Of a DNA stretch of 64,000 nt, positions 25,253 through 33,645 are shown piece by piece. Position numbers and translations under genes: made by a program. How positions within the stretch are numbered: the stretch's first letter is position 1; the number at the start of each line of letters is the position of its first letter. Source of the DNA: Peribacillus sp044761665 (GTDB lineage Bacteria > Bacillota > Bacilli > Bacillales > DSM-1321); NCBI RefSeq assembly GCF_044761665.1, contig NZ_JBIWCW010000002.1:372001-436000 (forward strand), in the 5' to 3' direction. The notes beneath the pieces were generated by a model. The model made no database searches and was not told the DNA's origin. It was given only the letters and a program-made list of their open reading frames with translations.

Positions 25253-27622
25253 ATGGAAGATAACATTCAAGAACATATAAATAAGCTTCTGACATACATG
25301 AAAGATGAAGCATATAAGCCACTTACGGTACAAGAATTGGAAGAGGCCCTTAAAATCGAAGATTCCGCGGACTTCAAGAATTTCGTGAAGGCGCTAGTTA
25401 AGATGGAAGAAAAGGGGTTGGTGGTAAGGACGAGAAGCAATCGTTATGGCCTGCCACAAAAAATGAATTTATTCCGAGGTAAATTAACTGGACATGCAAA
25501 AGGATTCGCTTTTGTGACACCGGAAGATAATCCTGGAATGGATGATATTTTCATCCCGCCAAATGAAACAGGCACAGCTATGCATGGAGATATCGTCATG
25601 GTCAGGGTTTCATCTGAAACATCTGGATCAAGACAAGAAGGTACAGTCATCCGGATCCTTGAACGTGGGATCAAACAAGTGGTCGGTACATACTCTGAAA
25701 GCAAAAATTTCGGATTTGTCATTCCAGATGATAAAAAGATTGCCAATGATATCTTCATTCCCCAGCATGCTTCACATGGTGCGGTGGAAGGGCATAAGGT
25801 TGTCGTCAAGCTGACGTCTTATCCTGAAGGACGCGTAAGTGCGGAGGGGGAAGTCATTGAGATCCTCGGCCATAAGAACGACCCTGGCGTAGACATTCTA
25901 TCCGTCATCCATAAATATGGCCTTCCGATGGAATTCCCGGAAGACGTAATGGAGCAGGCCAATGCCGTTTCAGATACCATCAAAGAATCCGAAATTGGGA
26001 ACCGCCGGGATCTACGCAATGAAATATTGGTTACGATTGATGGAGCGGACGCGAAGGACTTGGATGATGCAGTGGGAGTTACTAAACTCGAAAACGGTAA
26101 CTACAAGCTCGGCGTACATATCGCCGACGTCAGCCATTATGTGACAGAAGGTTCGCCGATTGATAAGGAAGCCCTTGAAAGAGGGACGAGCGTTTATTTG
26201 GTTGACCGGGTCATTCCGATGATTCCACATCGCCTATCAAATGGGATTTGTTCTTTGAATCCGCAAGTCGATCGCTTCACGTTATCATGTGAAATGGAAA
26301 TCACACCGGATGGGGAAGTCGTTTCTCATGATATTTTTGAAAGTGTCATTAAGACGACAGAACGGATGACATATGGCAATGTGAACAAGATTCTTGTCAA
26401 TAAAGACGAGGAGCAGATCGAACGCTATGAATCCCTTGTTCCGATGTTTCAGGATATGGAACAATTGGCAGCAATCCTTCGCAAGAAACGGATGAACCGC
26501 GGGGCAATCGACTTTGATTTCAGTGAAGCAAGAGTGGTCGTTGATGAAGAAGGTCACCCGACTGATGTTGTTTTACGAGAACGCTCGGTTGCAGAGAAAC
26601 TGATTGAAGAATTCATGCTAGCGGCTAACGAAACCGTTGCGGAGCATTTCAACCGTCTTGATGTGCCATTCATATACCGTATTCATGAAGATCCAAAACC
26701 AGAAAAATTACAACGTTTCTTTGAATTCATCACGAACTTCGGCTATATCGTCCGTGGATCTGCCAATGATGTCCATCCGAAGGCTCTGCAGGAAATCATT
26801 CAGGCCGTTGCTGGAAAGCCGGAAGAAACCGTCATTTCAACCGTCATGCTTCGTTCGATGCAACAAGCTAAATATGATCCGGAAAGCTTAGGTCACTTTG
26901 GTTTATCAGCCGAGTTTTATACTCATTTCACATCACCGATCCGCCGTTACCCAGATTTAATCGTCCATCGTTTAATTCGGACGTATTTAATCGAAGGGAA
27001 ACTCGATGAAGCGACTAAAGAGAAGTGGAACGCCATTTTACCGGATATCGCCGACCATACATCGAAACGTGAACGTCGCTCCGTTGACGCAGAACGGGAA
27101 ACGGATGATTTAAAGAAAGCGGAATACATGTTGGATAAAATTGGCGAAGAGTATACTGGAATCATCGGCTCCGTTACGAACTTCGGAATGTTTGTCGAGT
27201 TGCCGAATACCATTGAAGGGCTTGTCCATGTCAGCTTCATGACGGACGATTACTACCGCTTTGATGAACGTCAACTTGCGATGATCGGGGAACGGACAGG
27301 GAAGGTGTTCCGGATTGGTGATGAAATCGACATTCGGGTTTCCAATGTCAATAAAGAAGAACGGGCGATTGATTTTGAAATCATCGGCATGAAAGTAAGC
27401 CGACCGCGTCCTTCTGGCGAAAAGAAAATTTTCAAAGCCAATTCAGGTTCAGGCGGCCGGAAGCGCAGAGGCGGAGACTCAAGAGGATCTGAAGGGAAAG
27501 GCGGCCGTGGTGGTGATAACCGAAACGGTGGAGCTTCTTCTGACAGAAAACCGAAAAAGAAGAAAAAATTCTTTGAAAATGCGCCGGCAGCGAAGCGTAA
27601 AAGAAAACCTAAAAAGAGATAA
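25253..27622 (+). CDS. rnr: Ribonuclease R
   Basis: RNase R is a processive 3'-5' exonuclease that unwinds structured RNA and, with SmpB and tmRNA, degrades mRNA from stalled ribosomes. The 789-residue protein has an N-terminal winged helix, two cold-shock domains (GFAFVTPED and FGFVIPDDK), the RNB catalytic domain with Asp cluster DGADAKDLDDAV near residue 270, an S1 domain (YTGIIGSVTNFGMFVELP) and a long basic Gly/Lys/Arg tail. smpB and ssrA follow, linking it to trans-translation. Confidence 0.96.
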   Translation: MEDNIQEHINKLLTYMKDEAYKPLTVQELEEALKIEDSADFKNFVKALVKMEEKGLVVRTRSNRYGLPQKMNLFRGKLTGHAKGFAFVTPEDNPGMDDIFIPPNETGTAMHGDIVMVRVSSETSGSRQEGTVIRILERGIKQVVGTYSESKNFGFVIPDDKKIANDIFIPQHASHGAVEGHKVVVKLTSYPEGRVSAEGEVIEILGHKNDPGVDILSVIHKYGLPMEFPEDVMEQANAVSDTIKESEIGNRRDLRNEILVTIDGADAKDLDDAVGVTKLENGNYKLGVHIADVSHYVTEGSPIDKEALERGTSVYLVDRVIPMIPHRLSNGICSLNPQVDRFTLSCEMEITPDGEVVSHDIFESVIKTTERMTYGNVNKILVNKDEEQIERYESLVPMFQDMEQLAAILRKKRMNRGAIDFDFSEARVVVDEEGHPTDVVLRERSVAEKLIEEFMLAANETVAEHFNRLDVPFIYRIHEDPKPEKLQRFFEFITNFGYIVRGSANDVHPKALQEIIQAVAGKPEETVISTVMLRSMQQAKYDPESLGHFGLSAEFYTHFTSPIRRYPDLIVHRLIRTYLIEGKLDEATKEKWNAILPDIADHTSKRERRSVDAERETDDLKKAEYMLDKIGEEYTGIIGSVTNFGMFVELPNTIEGLVHVSFMTDDYYRFDERQLAMIGERTGKVFRIGDEIDIRVSNVNKEERAIDFEIIGMKVSRPRPSGEKKIFKANSGSGGRKRRGGDSRGSEGKGGRGGDNRNGGASSDRKPKKKKKFFENAPAAKRKRKPKKR

Positions 27623-27628
27623 AACGGA

Positions 27629-27653
27629 AGAGAGGATGCGAGTCATCCTCTCT
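27629..27653 (+). promoter_or_regulatory. Hairpin between rnr and smpB
   Basis: A perfect 10-base stem, AGAGAGGATG/CATCCTCTCT, has a 5-base loop but no T tract, so it is not a normal terminator. Its right arm (CTCTCTCC) could instead pair with the smpB site GGGGAGAG at 27668-27675. Confidence 0.6.
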
Positions 27654-27679
27654 CCGATTGGATAAAAGGGGAGAGTTAG

Positions 27680-28147
27680 ATGCCAAAAGGCTCAGGAAAG
27701 CAATTAGCGCAAAATAAAAAAGCGTATCATGATTTCTTTATTGAACAAACATTTGAAGCAGGTATCGTATTGAAAGGGACCGAGATCAAGGCAATACGTG
27801 CAGCCCGACTGAATTTGAAGGATGCTTTTGCCAAAATTGAAAATGGTGAAATCTATCTTTATAATATGCATATCAGTCCTTATGAGCAGGGGAACCAGTT
27901 TAACCATGACCCATTGCGTACAAGGAAGCTTCTTTTGCACAAGAAAGAAATCAGTAAACTGATTGGTGAAACGAAGGAAACGGGTTACACCATCGTCCCA
28001 CTGAAAATGTATTTAAAAAATGGCTTTGCAAAGGTTTTAATTGGGTTAGGTAAAGGGAAGAAACAATATGACAAGCGTGATGACCTGAAGAAGAAAGAAG
28101 CAAAACGCGATATCGAGCGTGCTTTCCGCGATCGTCAGAAGATGTAG
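27680..28147 (+). CDS. smpB: SsrA-binding protein SmpB
   Basis: SmpB brings tmRNA to ribosomes stalled on broken mRNA. The 155-residue protein has the beta-barrel core with LKGTEIKAIRAARLNLKDAF and the basic C-terminal tail (KKEAKRDIERAFRDRQKM) that enters the mRNA channel. GGGGAGAG precedes the ATG. Its partner RNA ssrA lies 123 bases downstream. Confidence 0.97.
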   Translation: MPKGSGKQLAQNKKAYHDFFIEQTFEAGIVLKGTEIKAIRAARLNLKDAFAKIENGEIYLYNMHISPYEQGNQFNHDPLRTRKLLLHKKEISKLIGETKETGYTIVPLKMYLKNGFAKVLIGLGKGKKQYDKRDDLKKKEAKRDIERAFRDRQKM

Positions 28148-28166
28148 GGTTGCCAAGACCTTACAA

Positions 28167-28194
28167 TTGATTTTTTGATTCAATCTGTTATAAT
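28167..28194 (+). promoter_or_regulatory. Promoter of ssrA
   Basis: TTGATT is followed after 16 bases by a perfect TATAAT at 28189-28194, about 75 bases before mature tmRNA, leaving a leader to be removed by RNase P. Confidence 0.6.
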
Positions 28195-28270
28195 TAAATT
28201 TGTACCGATGACAACTGAATATCAGCCAACTAGCTGACTATTCTTTTCTCGTACGCTCCATTCTAATCAT

Positions 28271-28633
28271 GGGGACGTTACGGATTCGACAGGGATAGTT
28301 CGAGCTTAAGTTGCGAGTCGAGGGGATCGGCCTCGTTAAAACGTCAACGCCTATAACTGGCAAACAAAACAACAACCTAGCTTTCGCTGCGTAACAACAG
28401 ACGTTAAGCTGTTCCTCCCTCCATGGCCCACGTGGTAGGGTAAGGGACTCACTCTAAGTGGGATACGCCGGAATCCACCGTCTGAGGATGAAGGAAGAGA
28501 CCAATCAGACTAGCTGCTCTGCCGCCTGTCGATAGGCTAATGAGTTCGCGAAATGCGAATATATCGACTACACTCGTAGAAGCTTAAGTGCCGTTATGTC
28601 TGGACGTGGGTTCGACTCCCACCGTCTCCACCA
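28271..28633 (+). ncRNA. ssrA: Transfer-messenger RNA (tmRNA)
   Basis: tmRNA rescues stalled ribosomes and tags the product for proteolysis. The 5' end GGGGACGTTACGGATTCGAC and the 3' end with GGTTCGACTCCCACC form the tRNA-Ala-like domain; the acceptor GGGGAC pairs with GTCTCC before an encoded ACCA. The tag frame at 28359-28394 reads GKQNNNLAFAA and stop, added after the charged Ala. The 363-base length is normal for Bacillus. SmpB and RNase R genes lie just upstream. Confidence 0.97.
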
Positions 28634-28656
28634 ATACATATTATTGGTGGTTTTTT
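28628..28656 (+). terminator. Terminator of ssrA
   Basis: The stem CCACCAATA/TATTGGTGG has a 5-base loop and six T residues. Its left arm includes the last six bases of tmRNA, so processing must open this hairpin. Confidence 0.9.
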
Positions 28657-28849
28657 GTGTTTTTGTGTCTTGAATCATATTTTTGCCACATAGGCAGCGA
28701 TATGCTTCAATATACTTTCTGCAAAAATTTACTTCAATAAAATAATATATATAGACAGAATCTGATATTTGAAATATCGGTTTCTGTCTATTTTTATATG
28801 CACTTTTATTTATTTGGATTAAAATTTAATAAATAGAAAGAGGAGAGGA

Positions 28850-29551
28850 TGATGTCTTCGTATTCATTAACAAAGGTAGGAAGGCTATGAGAACGATGCT
28901 GTATTCCACCATAAATCGCCGAGCATAGGTCGGATCATATAGCGGGTGGGATTCCCGTCGAGTAAGAACTAGCCATTCGCTCGTAGCGAGTCTTGGAGGG
29001 CTAAAGGTAACTTTAGTCTTTAAGCGTAGACAGTTAGGTAGCGGGCCGAAAACCAAATGGTTGAAGGGATTGAGCTCCATAATGTTAGTGAATCGAGAGG
29101 GCTGATGTCTTACGCACAGCAGAAAGAAAGTACAAGGTAAACTAAAAGAAACGAAAGAATGGCTGAAGAGTAATAGAAGTAAAGGTATTCATATGATTGT
29201 GGATAGATTTAAATGCTCACTAATAGGTTATTACAACTATTATTGCATCACTGATAATACCCAAAATGTTAACAACTTCAAAGACGAAATCGAAAAGTTA
29301 TTGTTTAAATGGCTCAATAGAAGAAGCCAAAGGAAATCCTTTACATGGGATAAATTCAGTCTATTTCTTAATAAATATCCACTTCCATCACCAAGAATAA
29401 AAGTCAATATATACGATTCAAGAAAAGAGATTAGCTACATTCTGTAAATGTTAACTAGGAGGAGCCGTGTGCGTTAATAGCGCAAGCACGGTTCTGTGAG
29501 GGGGAGAGTCCAATTTACCGCAAGGTAGAAAGGCTCTTCCTTCTACTCGAC
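28850..29551 (+). mobile_element. Degenerate group II intron with internal deletion
   Basis: The region behind the ssrA terminator reads as a shortened group II intron. Its 5' part (to about 29105) resembles domain I RNA, with blocks such as GTCGAGTAAGAACTAGCC. Next comes only the C-terminal maturase part of the intron protein, then domain V at 29462-29495 (GAGCCGTG...CACGGTTC) and a domain VI hairpin with a GCAA loop near 29500-29545. The reverse transcriptase is missing, so it cannot move by itself. The 5' boundary is uncertain because no clear GTGYG start was found; the 3' end is estimated. Confidence 0.82.
29106..29447 (+). pseudogene. Remnant of group II intron reverse transcriptase/maturase (domain X only)
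   Basis: About 113 codons, open from a stop at 29103-29105 with no suitable start, match the C-terminal end of an intron-encoded protein. Recognisable pieces are KLKETKEWLK, IVDRFKCSLIGYYNYYCITD, LLFKWLNRRSQRKSFTWDKF and YPLPSPRIKVNIY, the usual domain X and end region that binds intron RNA. The catalytic reverse transcriptase motifs (YADD and neighbours) are absent. The stop lies 14 bases before domain V, the normal spacing. It may be a maturase-only relic or simply dead. Confidence 0.85.
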
Positions 29552-29561
29552 TCGTATTATA

Positions 29562-29598
29562 GAGTTAACCAGTTTTTACTGGTTAAACTCCTTTTTTT
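29562..29598 (+). terminator. Terminator-like hairpin after the intron remnant
   Basis: The stem GAGTTAACCAG/CTGGTTAAACTC (one bulge) is followed by seven T residues. A second hairpin, AGGGCTGG/CCAGCCCT at 29615-29640, sits just before the end of the minus-strand glycosyltransferase gene. Confidence 0.75.
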
Positions 29599-29647
29599 AT
29601 AGGACCTATTATTTAGGGCTGGGGAATATCCGCCAGCCCTTTCCTGC

Positions 29648-30385
29648 TTAATAATCATAATACAATTCTTCCGCCCGCTTCTTGTCCGTTCCCTTCAGAT
29701 AAGACCATATATAGCGAGGGTCTTTGACCATAATCCAATCCCCGAATTTATCAAACTTTCTGCTTGATGTGAGCATGCCAAAAGGGATGATGCCGAAAAG
29801 CTTTCGATTTACCAGCCCCCACATCATCAGCCGATGGGCAAAATCAGCGTCTTCGGCCATAAGCAATTCCTCATTGAATCCGTTAATGGCCACGAAATCT
29901 TTTCTGTAGCACCAGAATATCCCAACTGAAATCAAACCATACTTGATTAGCATTGGAATGGATATGGCTGCAACAGATGTTAGAATCCCCAAAGACATAC
30001 GGTCAAATAACCCGGATGTCCCGCCACCGATAAATAACCCGCTCGATAATAACAAATTCACTCTAGATAGGAATCCTTTAGACATTTTGGTATCTGCATC
30101 TATCGTAATCAGAATATCTCCAGTGGCAACTTTCGCCCCTGCATTTCTAATTTTCGAAAGATTTTTGTCCTTATTTTTGATCGTGATCGCATTATAGGAT
30201 TTTGCGATTTCCTCCGTCCGATCTGTACACCGATTCAACACAACAATAATTTCAATCTGATCCTTATACCGCTTTGAAGCAGCTTTGATGGATTCCAGAC
30301 ACCCCGCTATATATTTTTCTTCATTGTGGGCAGGTATGATGATAGAAAACTTCTTATTCCTATTTTCCCGTGTCAATTTTCTCAC
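29648..30385 (-). CDS. Family 2 glycosyltransferase
   Basis: Predicted transferase of a sugar from a nucleotide-sugar donor, acceptor unknown. The 245-residue protein has the GT-A start FSIIIPAHNEEKYIAGCLESI, the metal site in ILITIDADTKMS and the acceptor-side motif MAEDADFAHRLMMWG. One hydrophobic segment (about residues 134-158, AAISIPMLIKYGLISVGIFW) may hold it at the membrane. There are no neighbouring polysaccharide genes, and it stands alone behind the intron remnant. It may belong to horizontally gained DNA. Confidence 0.85.
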   Translation of the reverse strand: MRKLTRENRNKKFSIIIPAHNEEKYIAGCLESIKAASKRYKDQIEIIVVLNRCTDRTEEIAKSYNAITIKNKDKNLSKIRNAGAKVATGDILITIDADTKMSKGFLSRVNLLLSSGLFIGGGTSGLFDRMSLGILTSVAAISIPMLIKYGLISVGIFWCYRKDFVAINGFNEELLMAEDADFAHRLMMWGLVNRKLFGIIPFGMLTSSRKFDKFGDWIMVKDPRYIWSYLKGTDKKRAEELYYDY

Positions 30386-30750
30386 CCTTTCTTTATATAA
30401 TTTAAATTCAAAAAGTGTCAGCTTAGAAGATTGATTCTAATAACACTCAGTTATATAAAATATGAAAAAAGTGACGGATTGCTTGTACATCTTTCCTGTT
30501 TCTTATAAGAATGTTAGTGGATTCAACGAATTTACAAATGAAGTTATATAAAAATATAGGAAAATGAGACGGAGTAAGTGGTATACATTTGGGAAACTGA
30601 CGGATAAATCTTTATGTGTTCAATTGTCATAGACAAGTTAGACTTTTTTTTATTTAAGAAGGAAATCGGGTCTGTTCCAGGGAATGTAAGGACTATATTC
30701 TTACAATGTAAGCAAATATAAATTCTTTGAACCAAATCGGAGGAATGGAC
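30386..30750. other. Intergenic region before the FAD dehydrogenase gene
   Basis: This 365-base gap separates two divergent genes and must hold both promoters. It contains the triple half-site listed below. A small repeat TTGTC-ATA-GACAA followed by an eight-T run near 30626-30651 is a weak terminator candidate. I see no gene or tRNA. Confidence 0.5.
30685..30712 (+). promoter_or_regulatory. Operator-like triple half-site before the FAD dehydrogenase
   Basis: TGTAAG (30685-30690), CTTACA (30700-30705) and TGTAAG (30707-30712) form two overlapping inverted repeats 39 bases before the start codon. The arrangement suggests a regulator binding at or near the promoter; which one is unknown. Confidence 0.5.
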
Positions 30751-32406
30751 ATGGATTTTGACGTAATCGTTGTCGGAGCTGGTCTTGCAGGGTTAGTGGC
30801 CACGGCAGAGCTAGCTGATGCCGGGAAGCGGGTTCTACTTTTGGATCAAGAGCCAGAGACTTCCATGGGAGGGCAGGCGTGGTGGTCCTTTGGCGGTTTA
30901 TTCCTTGTGGATTCACCTGAGCAACGAAGGATGGGAATCAAGGATTCTAAGGAACTTGCGTGGCAAGATTGGTTGGGCACGGCTGGGTTTGATAGGGAAG
31001 AGGATGAAGATTATTGGGGCAAGAAATGGGCGGAGGCATATGTCGAGTTCGCTGCCGGGGAAAAAAGGGAATGGTTATCCTCCCAAGGCATAGGCTTCTT
31101 TCCGGTAGTCGGCTGGGCGGAGCGCGGTGGCTATCTGGCTGAAGGCCATGGCAATTCGGTCCCAAGGTTTCATATCGTGTGGGGGACGGGGCCTGGCATT
31201 GTTAAACCGTTTGAAGAGCGAGTTCGCAAGGCCATGGAAAAGGGGCTTGTCGATTATCGACCCCGTCATCGCGTCAATGAATTGATTACGGAAAATGATG
31301 CTGTAATCGGGGTGGAAGGTTCCGTACTCGTTCCAAGCTCTGCGGCTCGAGGAGAAGCAAGTTCCCGTGAAGTGGCTGGGGATTTCATCTTCCGTTCGCA
31401 GGCAGTTCTTGTCACAAGTGGTGGAATTGGTGCTAATCATGATCTAATCAGGACAAATTGGCCTGCCAGACTGGGTGATGCACCGAAGTCGATGATTTCA
31501 GGTGTACCGGAGCATGTGGACGGAAGGATGCTCGCCATCACGGAAAAAGCGGGTGGGAGGATCGTCAATCGAGACCGGATGTGGCACTATACGGAAGGGA
31601 TTAAAAACTGGGATCCTATTTGGAACAAGCATGGGATTCGCATCCTTCCTGGTCCATCCTCACTTTGGCTGGACGCAAAGGGACAGCGGTTTCCAGCCCC
31701 GAATTTTCCCGGATTCGATACATTGGGGACTCTGGAAGCAATCCAGAAGACTGGATATGATTATTCCTGGTTCATTTTGACGCAAAAAATCATTGAAAAA
31801 GAGTTTGCCTTGTCTGGTTCCGAGCAAAATCCTGATTTGACAGGGAAGAGCATTCGAAAGGTCTTATCTCGTGTACTGCCGGGTGCCCCGGCTCCTGTAC
31901 AAGCCTTTATGGATAAGGGAGAGGACTTTGTTATAGCGCATACTGTATCAGAACTCGTCGACGGCATGAATAAGATCACTGGGGAGAATTTATTGATTGC
32001 TGAACATATAGAAAAGCAAATTTTAGCGAGGGACCGGGAGATGGAGAACAAATTCACGAAAGACTTGCAGATCACAGCTCTGCGTGGTGCACGAAGTTAT
32101 ATCGGTGACAGGTTTGTGAGGGTGGCTTCCCCTCATAAACTTCTCGATCCAAAGAAGGGACCACTGATCGCCGTACGATTACATATAGTCAGCAGAAAGA
32201 CGCTTGGAGGATTGCAGACGGATTTATCTGGTCAGGTGCTTAACGTAAAAGGAAAACCCGTGCCAGGGCTTTATGCCGCGGGGGAGGTATCAGGCTTCGG
32301 AGGTGGCGGTGTCCACGGCTATCGATCCATGGAAGGGACATTTCTAGGCGGATGTTTATTCTCGGGGAGACAGGCCGGACGTGCGATTGCGAAGCATATA
32401 GAATGA
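30751..32406 (+). CDS. FAD-binding dehydrogenase (fumarate reductase/ketosteroid dehydrogenase type)
   Basis: Predicted flavoprotein oxidoreductase of unknown substrate. The 551-residue protein begins with the Rossmann FAD motif VVGAGLAGLVATAEL and ends with the FAD block GEVSGFGGGGVHGYRSMEGT. The length and C-terminal GGGGVHG match the group usually annotated as FAD-binding dehydrogenase, related to fumarate reductase flavoproteins and 3-ketosteroid dehydrogenases. GGAGGA 6 bases before the ATG at 30751 decides the start. It has no signal peptide and no operon partner. Confidence 0.88.
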   Translation: MDFDVIVVGAGLAGLVATAELADAGKRVLLLDQEPETSMGGQAWWSFGGLFLVDSPEQRRMGIKDSKELAWQDWLGTAGFDREEDEDYWGKKWAEAYVEFAAGEKREWLSSQGIGFFPVVGWAERGGYLAEGHGNSVPRFHIVWGTGPGIVKPFEERVRKAMEKGLVDYRPRHRVNELITENDAVIGVEGSVLVPSSAARGEASSREVAGDFIFRSQAVLVTSGGIGANHDLIRTNWPARLGDAPKSMISGVPEHVDGRMLAITEKAGGRIVNRDRMWHYTEGIKNWDPIWNKHGIRILPGPSSLWLDAKGQRFPAPNFPGFDTLGTLEAIQKTGYDYSWFILTQKIIEKEFALSGSEQNPDLTGKSIRKVLSRVLPGAPAPVQAFMDKGEDFVIAHTVSELVDGMNKITGENLLIAEHIEKQILARDREMENKFTKDLQITALRGARSYIGDRFVRVASPHKLLDPKKGPLIAVRLHIVSRKTLGGLQTDLSGQVLNVKGKPVPGLYAAGEVSGFGGGGVHGYRSMEGTFLGGCLFSGRQAGRAIAKHIE

Positions 32407-32429
32407 CGAATTTACCTTTTGAAAATGAA

Positions 32430-32458
32430 AAAGGTTGACTCGAATTGAGTCAACCTTT
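32430..32458. terminator. Bidirectional terminator between the FAD dehydrogenase gene and the Mrp/SalA gene
   Basis: A perfect 12-base stem, AAAGGTTGACTC/GAGTCAACCTTT, with a 5-base loop serves two convergent genes. Confidence 0.88.
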
Positions 32459-32463
32459 AACGA

Positions 32464-33513
32464 TTATGATTGATTGATGATGTCTTCCGCTATTGAATTG
32501 AATACTTCGCCGATATACGATTCTTCATCAAATACATTAGCATCGTTATTTTCTTTACGATTAGAGAATGGGATGGTCGCAATCACTTCTGTTTCAAGAC
32601 GTTTAGCCAGTATTTCTCCGCCGCCTTTACCAAATAGGAAGTTCTTCGATCCATCTTGTTCTTCGAAATAGGCCATGTTTTCGATAACGCCCATGATTTC
32701 ATGTTTAGTATGTTTAGCCATGGCACCTGCTCTTGAAGCGACAAAAGAAGCGACATTATGTGGTGTAGTTACAATGATTTCCTTGCCTTGTGGAATCATG
32801 GCTGCCACATCAATCGCTACGTCGCCCGTACCAGGAGGTAGATCAAGCAACATGTAATCTAGCTCTCCCCAATGCGTGTTCACAAGGAAATTTTTGATCC
32901 ATTTATTCAGCATCGGTCCACGCCACATGACAGGATTGTCATCGGCCGCGAAAAAGCCCATCGACATGACTTTCACACCATGGCTCTCAACCGGGATGAC
33001 GGTTTGGTCGATCATCGTTGGCTTTTGGGTGATGCCCATCATGGCCGGTACGCTGAAACCGTAAATATCGGCATCCAGGATCCCGACTCGTTTGCCCATG
33101 CGTGCTAATGCGACAGCAAGGTTGATCGTAACGGTGGATTTACCGACGCCGCCTTTACCACTTGTGATGGCAATGAAGTTCACTCCAGAATCAGGAGCGA
33201 GCATTTTTGGCATGCCTGTTTCGGTCGTCGCATTGCCTTTTAATACTTTCGTCAAGGTTTCGCGTTCTTCTTGAGTCATGGCTCCGAATTTCAAGGATAC
33301 GCTTAGAGCCCCGATGTTTCGTAACGAGTTTTCGATATCTTCTTGAATCTTGTTTTTTAATGGACATCCTTGAATGGTAAGGACAACTTCTAGTGACACA
33401 TGGCCTTCCATGATTCTAACGTCGCGGACCATATTCAGTTCTACGATACTTCTATGCAGTTCAGGGTCTTCAACATGTCTTAAGGCATCTATGACGTTTT
33501 CTTGTGTAATCAT
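32464..33513 (-). CDS. salA: Mrp/NBP35-family P-loop ATPase, SalA-like
   Basis: Members either carry Fe-S clusters (ApbC/Mrp) or, like B. subtilis SalA, act as regulators of exoprotease genes. The 349-residue protein has an N-terminal MIP18/DUF59 domain (residues about 1-90) and the deviant Walker A GKGGVGKST near residue 117. The CxxC used by ApbC to hold Fe-S is absent: the region reads ENMAYFEEQDGSK, as in SalA. Even so, it lies next to the Fe-S-rich formate dehydrogenase. The SalA name is by resemblance only. Confidence 0.85.
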   Translation of the reverse strand: MITQENVIDALRHVEDPELHRSIVELNMVRDVRIMEGHVSLEVVLTIQGCPLKNKIQEDIENSLRNIGALSVSLKFGAMTQEERETLTKVLKGNATTETGMPKMLAPDSGVNFIAITSGKGGVGKSTVTINLAVALARMGKRVGILDADIYGFSVPAMMGITQKPTMIDQTVIPVESHGVKVMSMGFFAADDNPVMWRGPMLNKWIKNFLVNTHWGELDYMLLDLPPGTGDVAIDVAAMIPQGKEIIVTTPHNVASFVASRAGAMAKHTKHEIMGVIENMAYFEEQDGSKNFLFGKGGGEILAKRLETEVIATIPFSNRKENNDANVFDEESYIGEVFNSIAEDIINQS

Positions 33514-33552
33514 TTCATCCGTCCTTTTTCATCATGAGTTTAAAAAAGACTC

Positions 33553-33573
33553 AAAAGAGGCAGTACCTCTTTT
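33553..33573 (-). terminator. Terminator of the fdhA-DUF1641 transcript
   Basis: The stem AAAAGAGG/CCTCTTTT with a 5-base loop is followed, read leftward, by GAGTC and a T run. It lies between the DUF1641 gene and the Mrp/SalA gene. Confidence 0.75.
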
Positions 33574-33645
33574 AAGCCTTCAGTCTAATTTATTGTTTAC
33601 ATTCGACTTGGGGATAGTCTGTTTAAATTATTACTATTACTATTA

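Noticed and set aside
31075..31440. 121-codon antisense frame inside the FAD dehydrogenase gene
   Set aside because: The sense strand encodes a clear flavoprotein; the antisense product has no recognisable motif.
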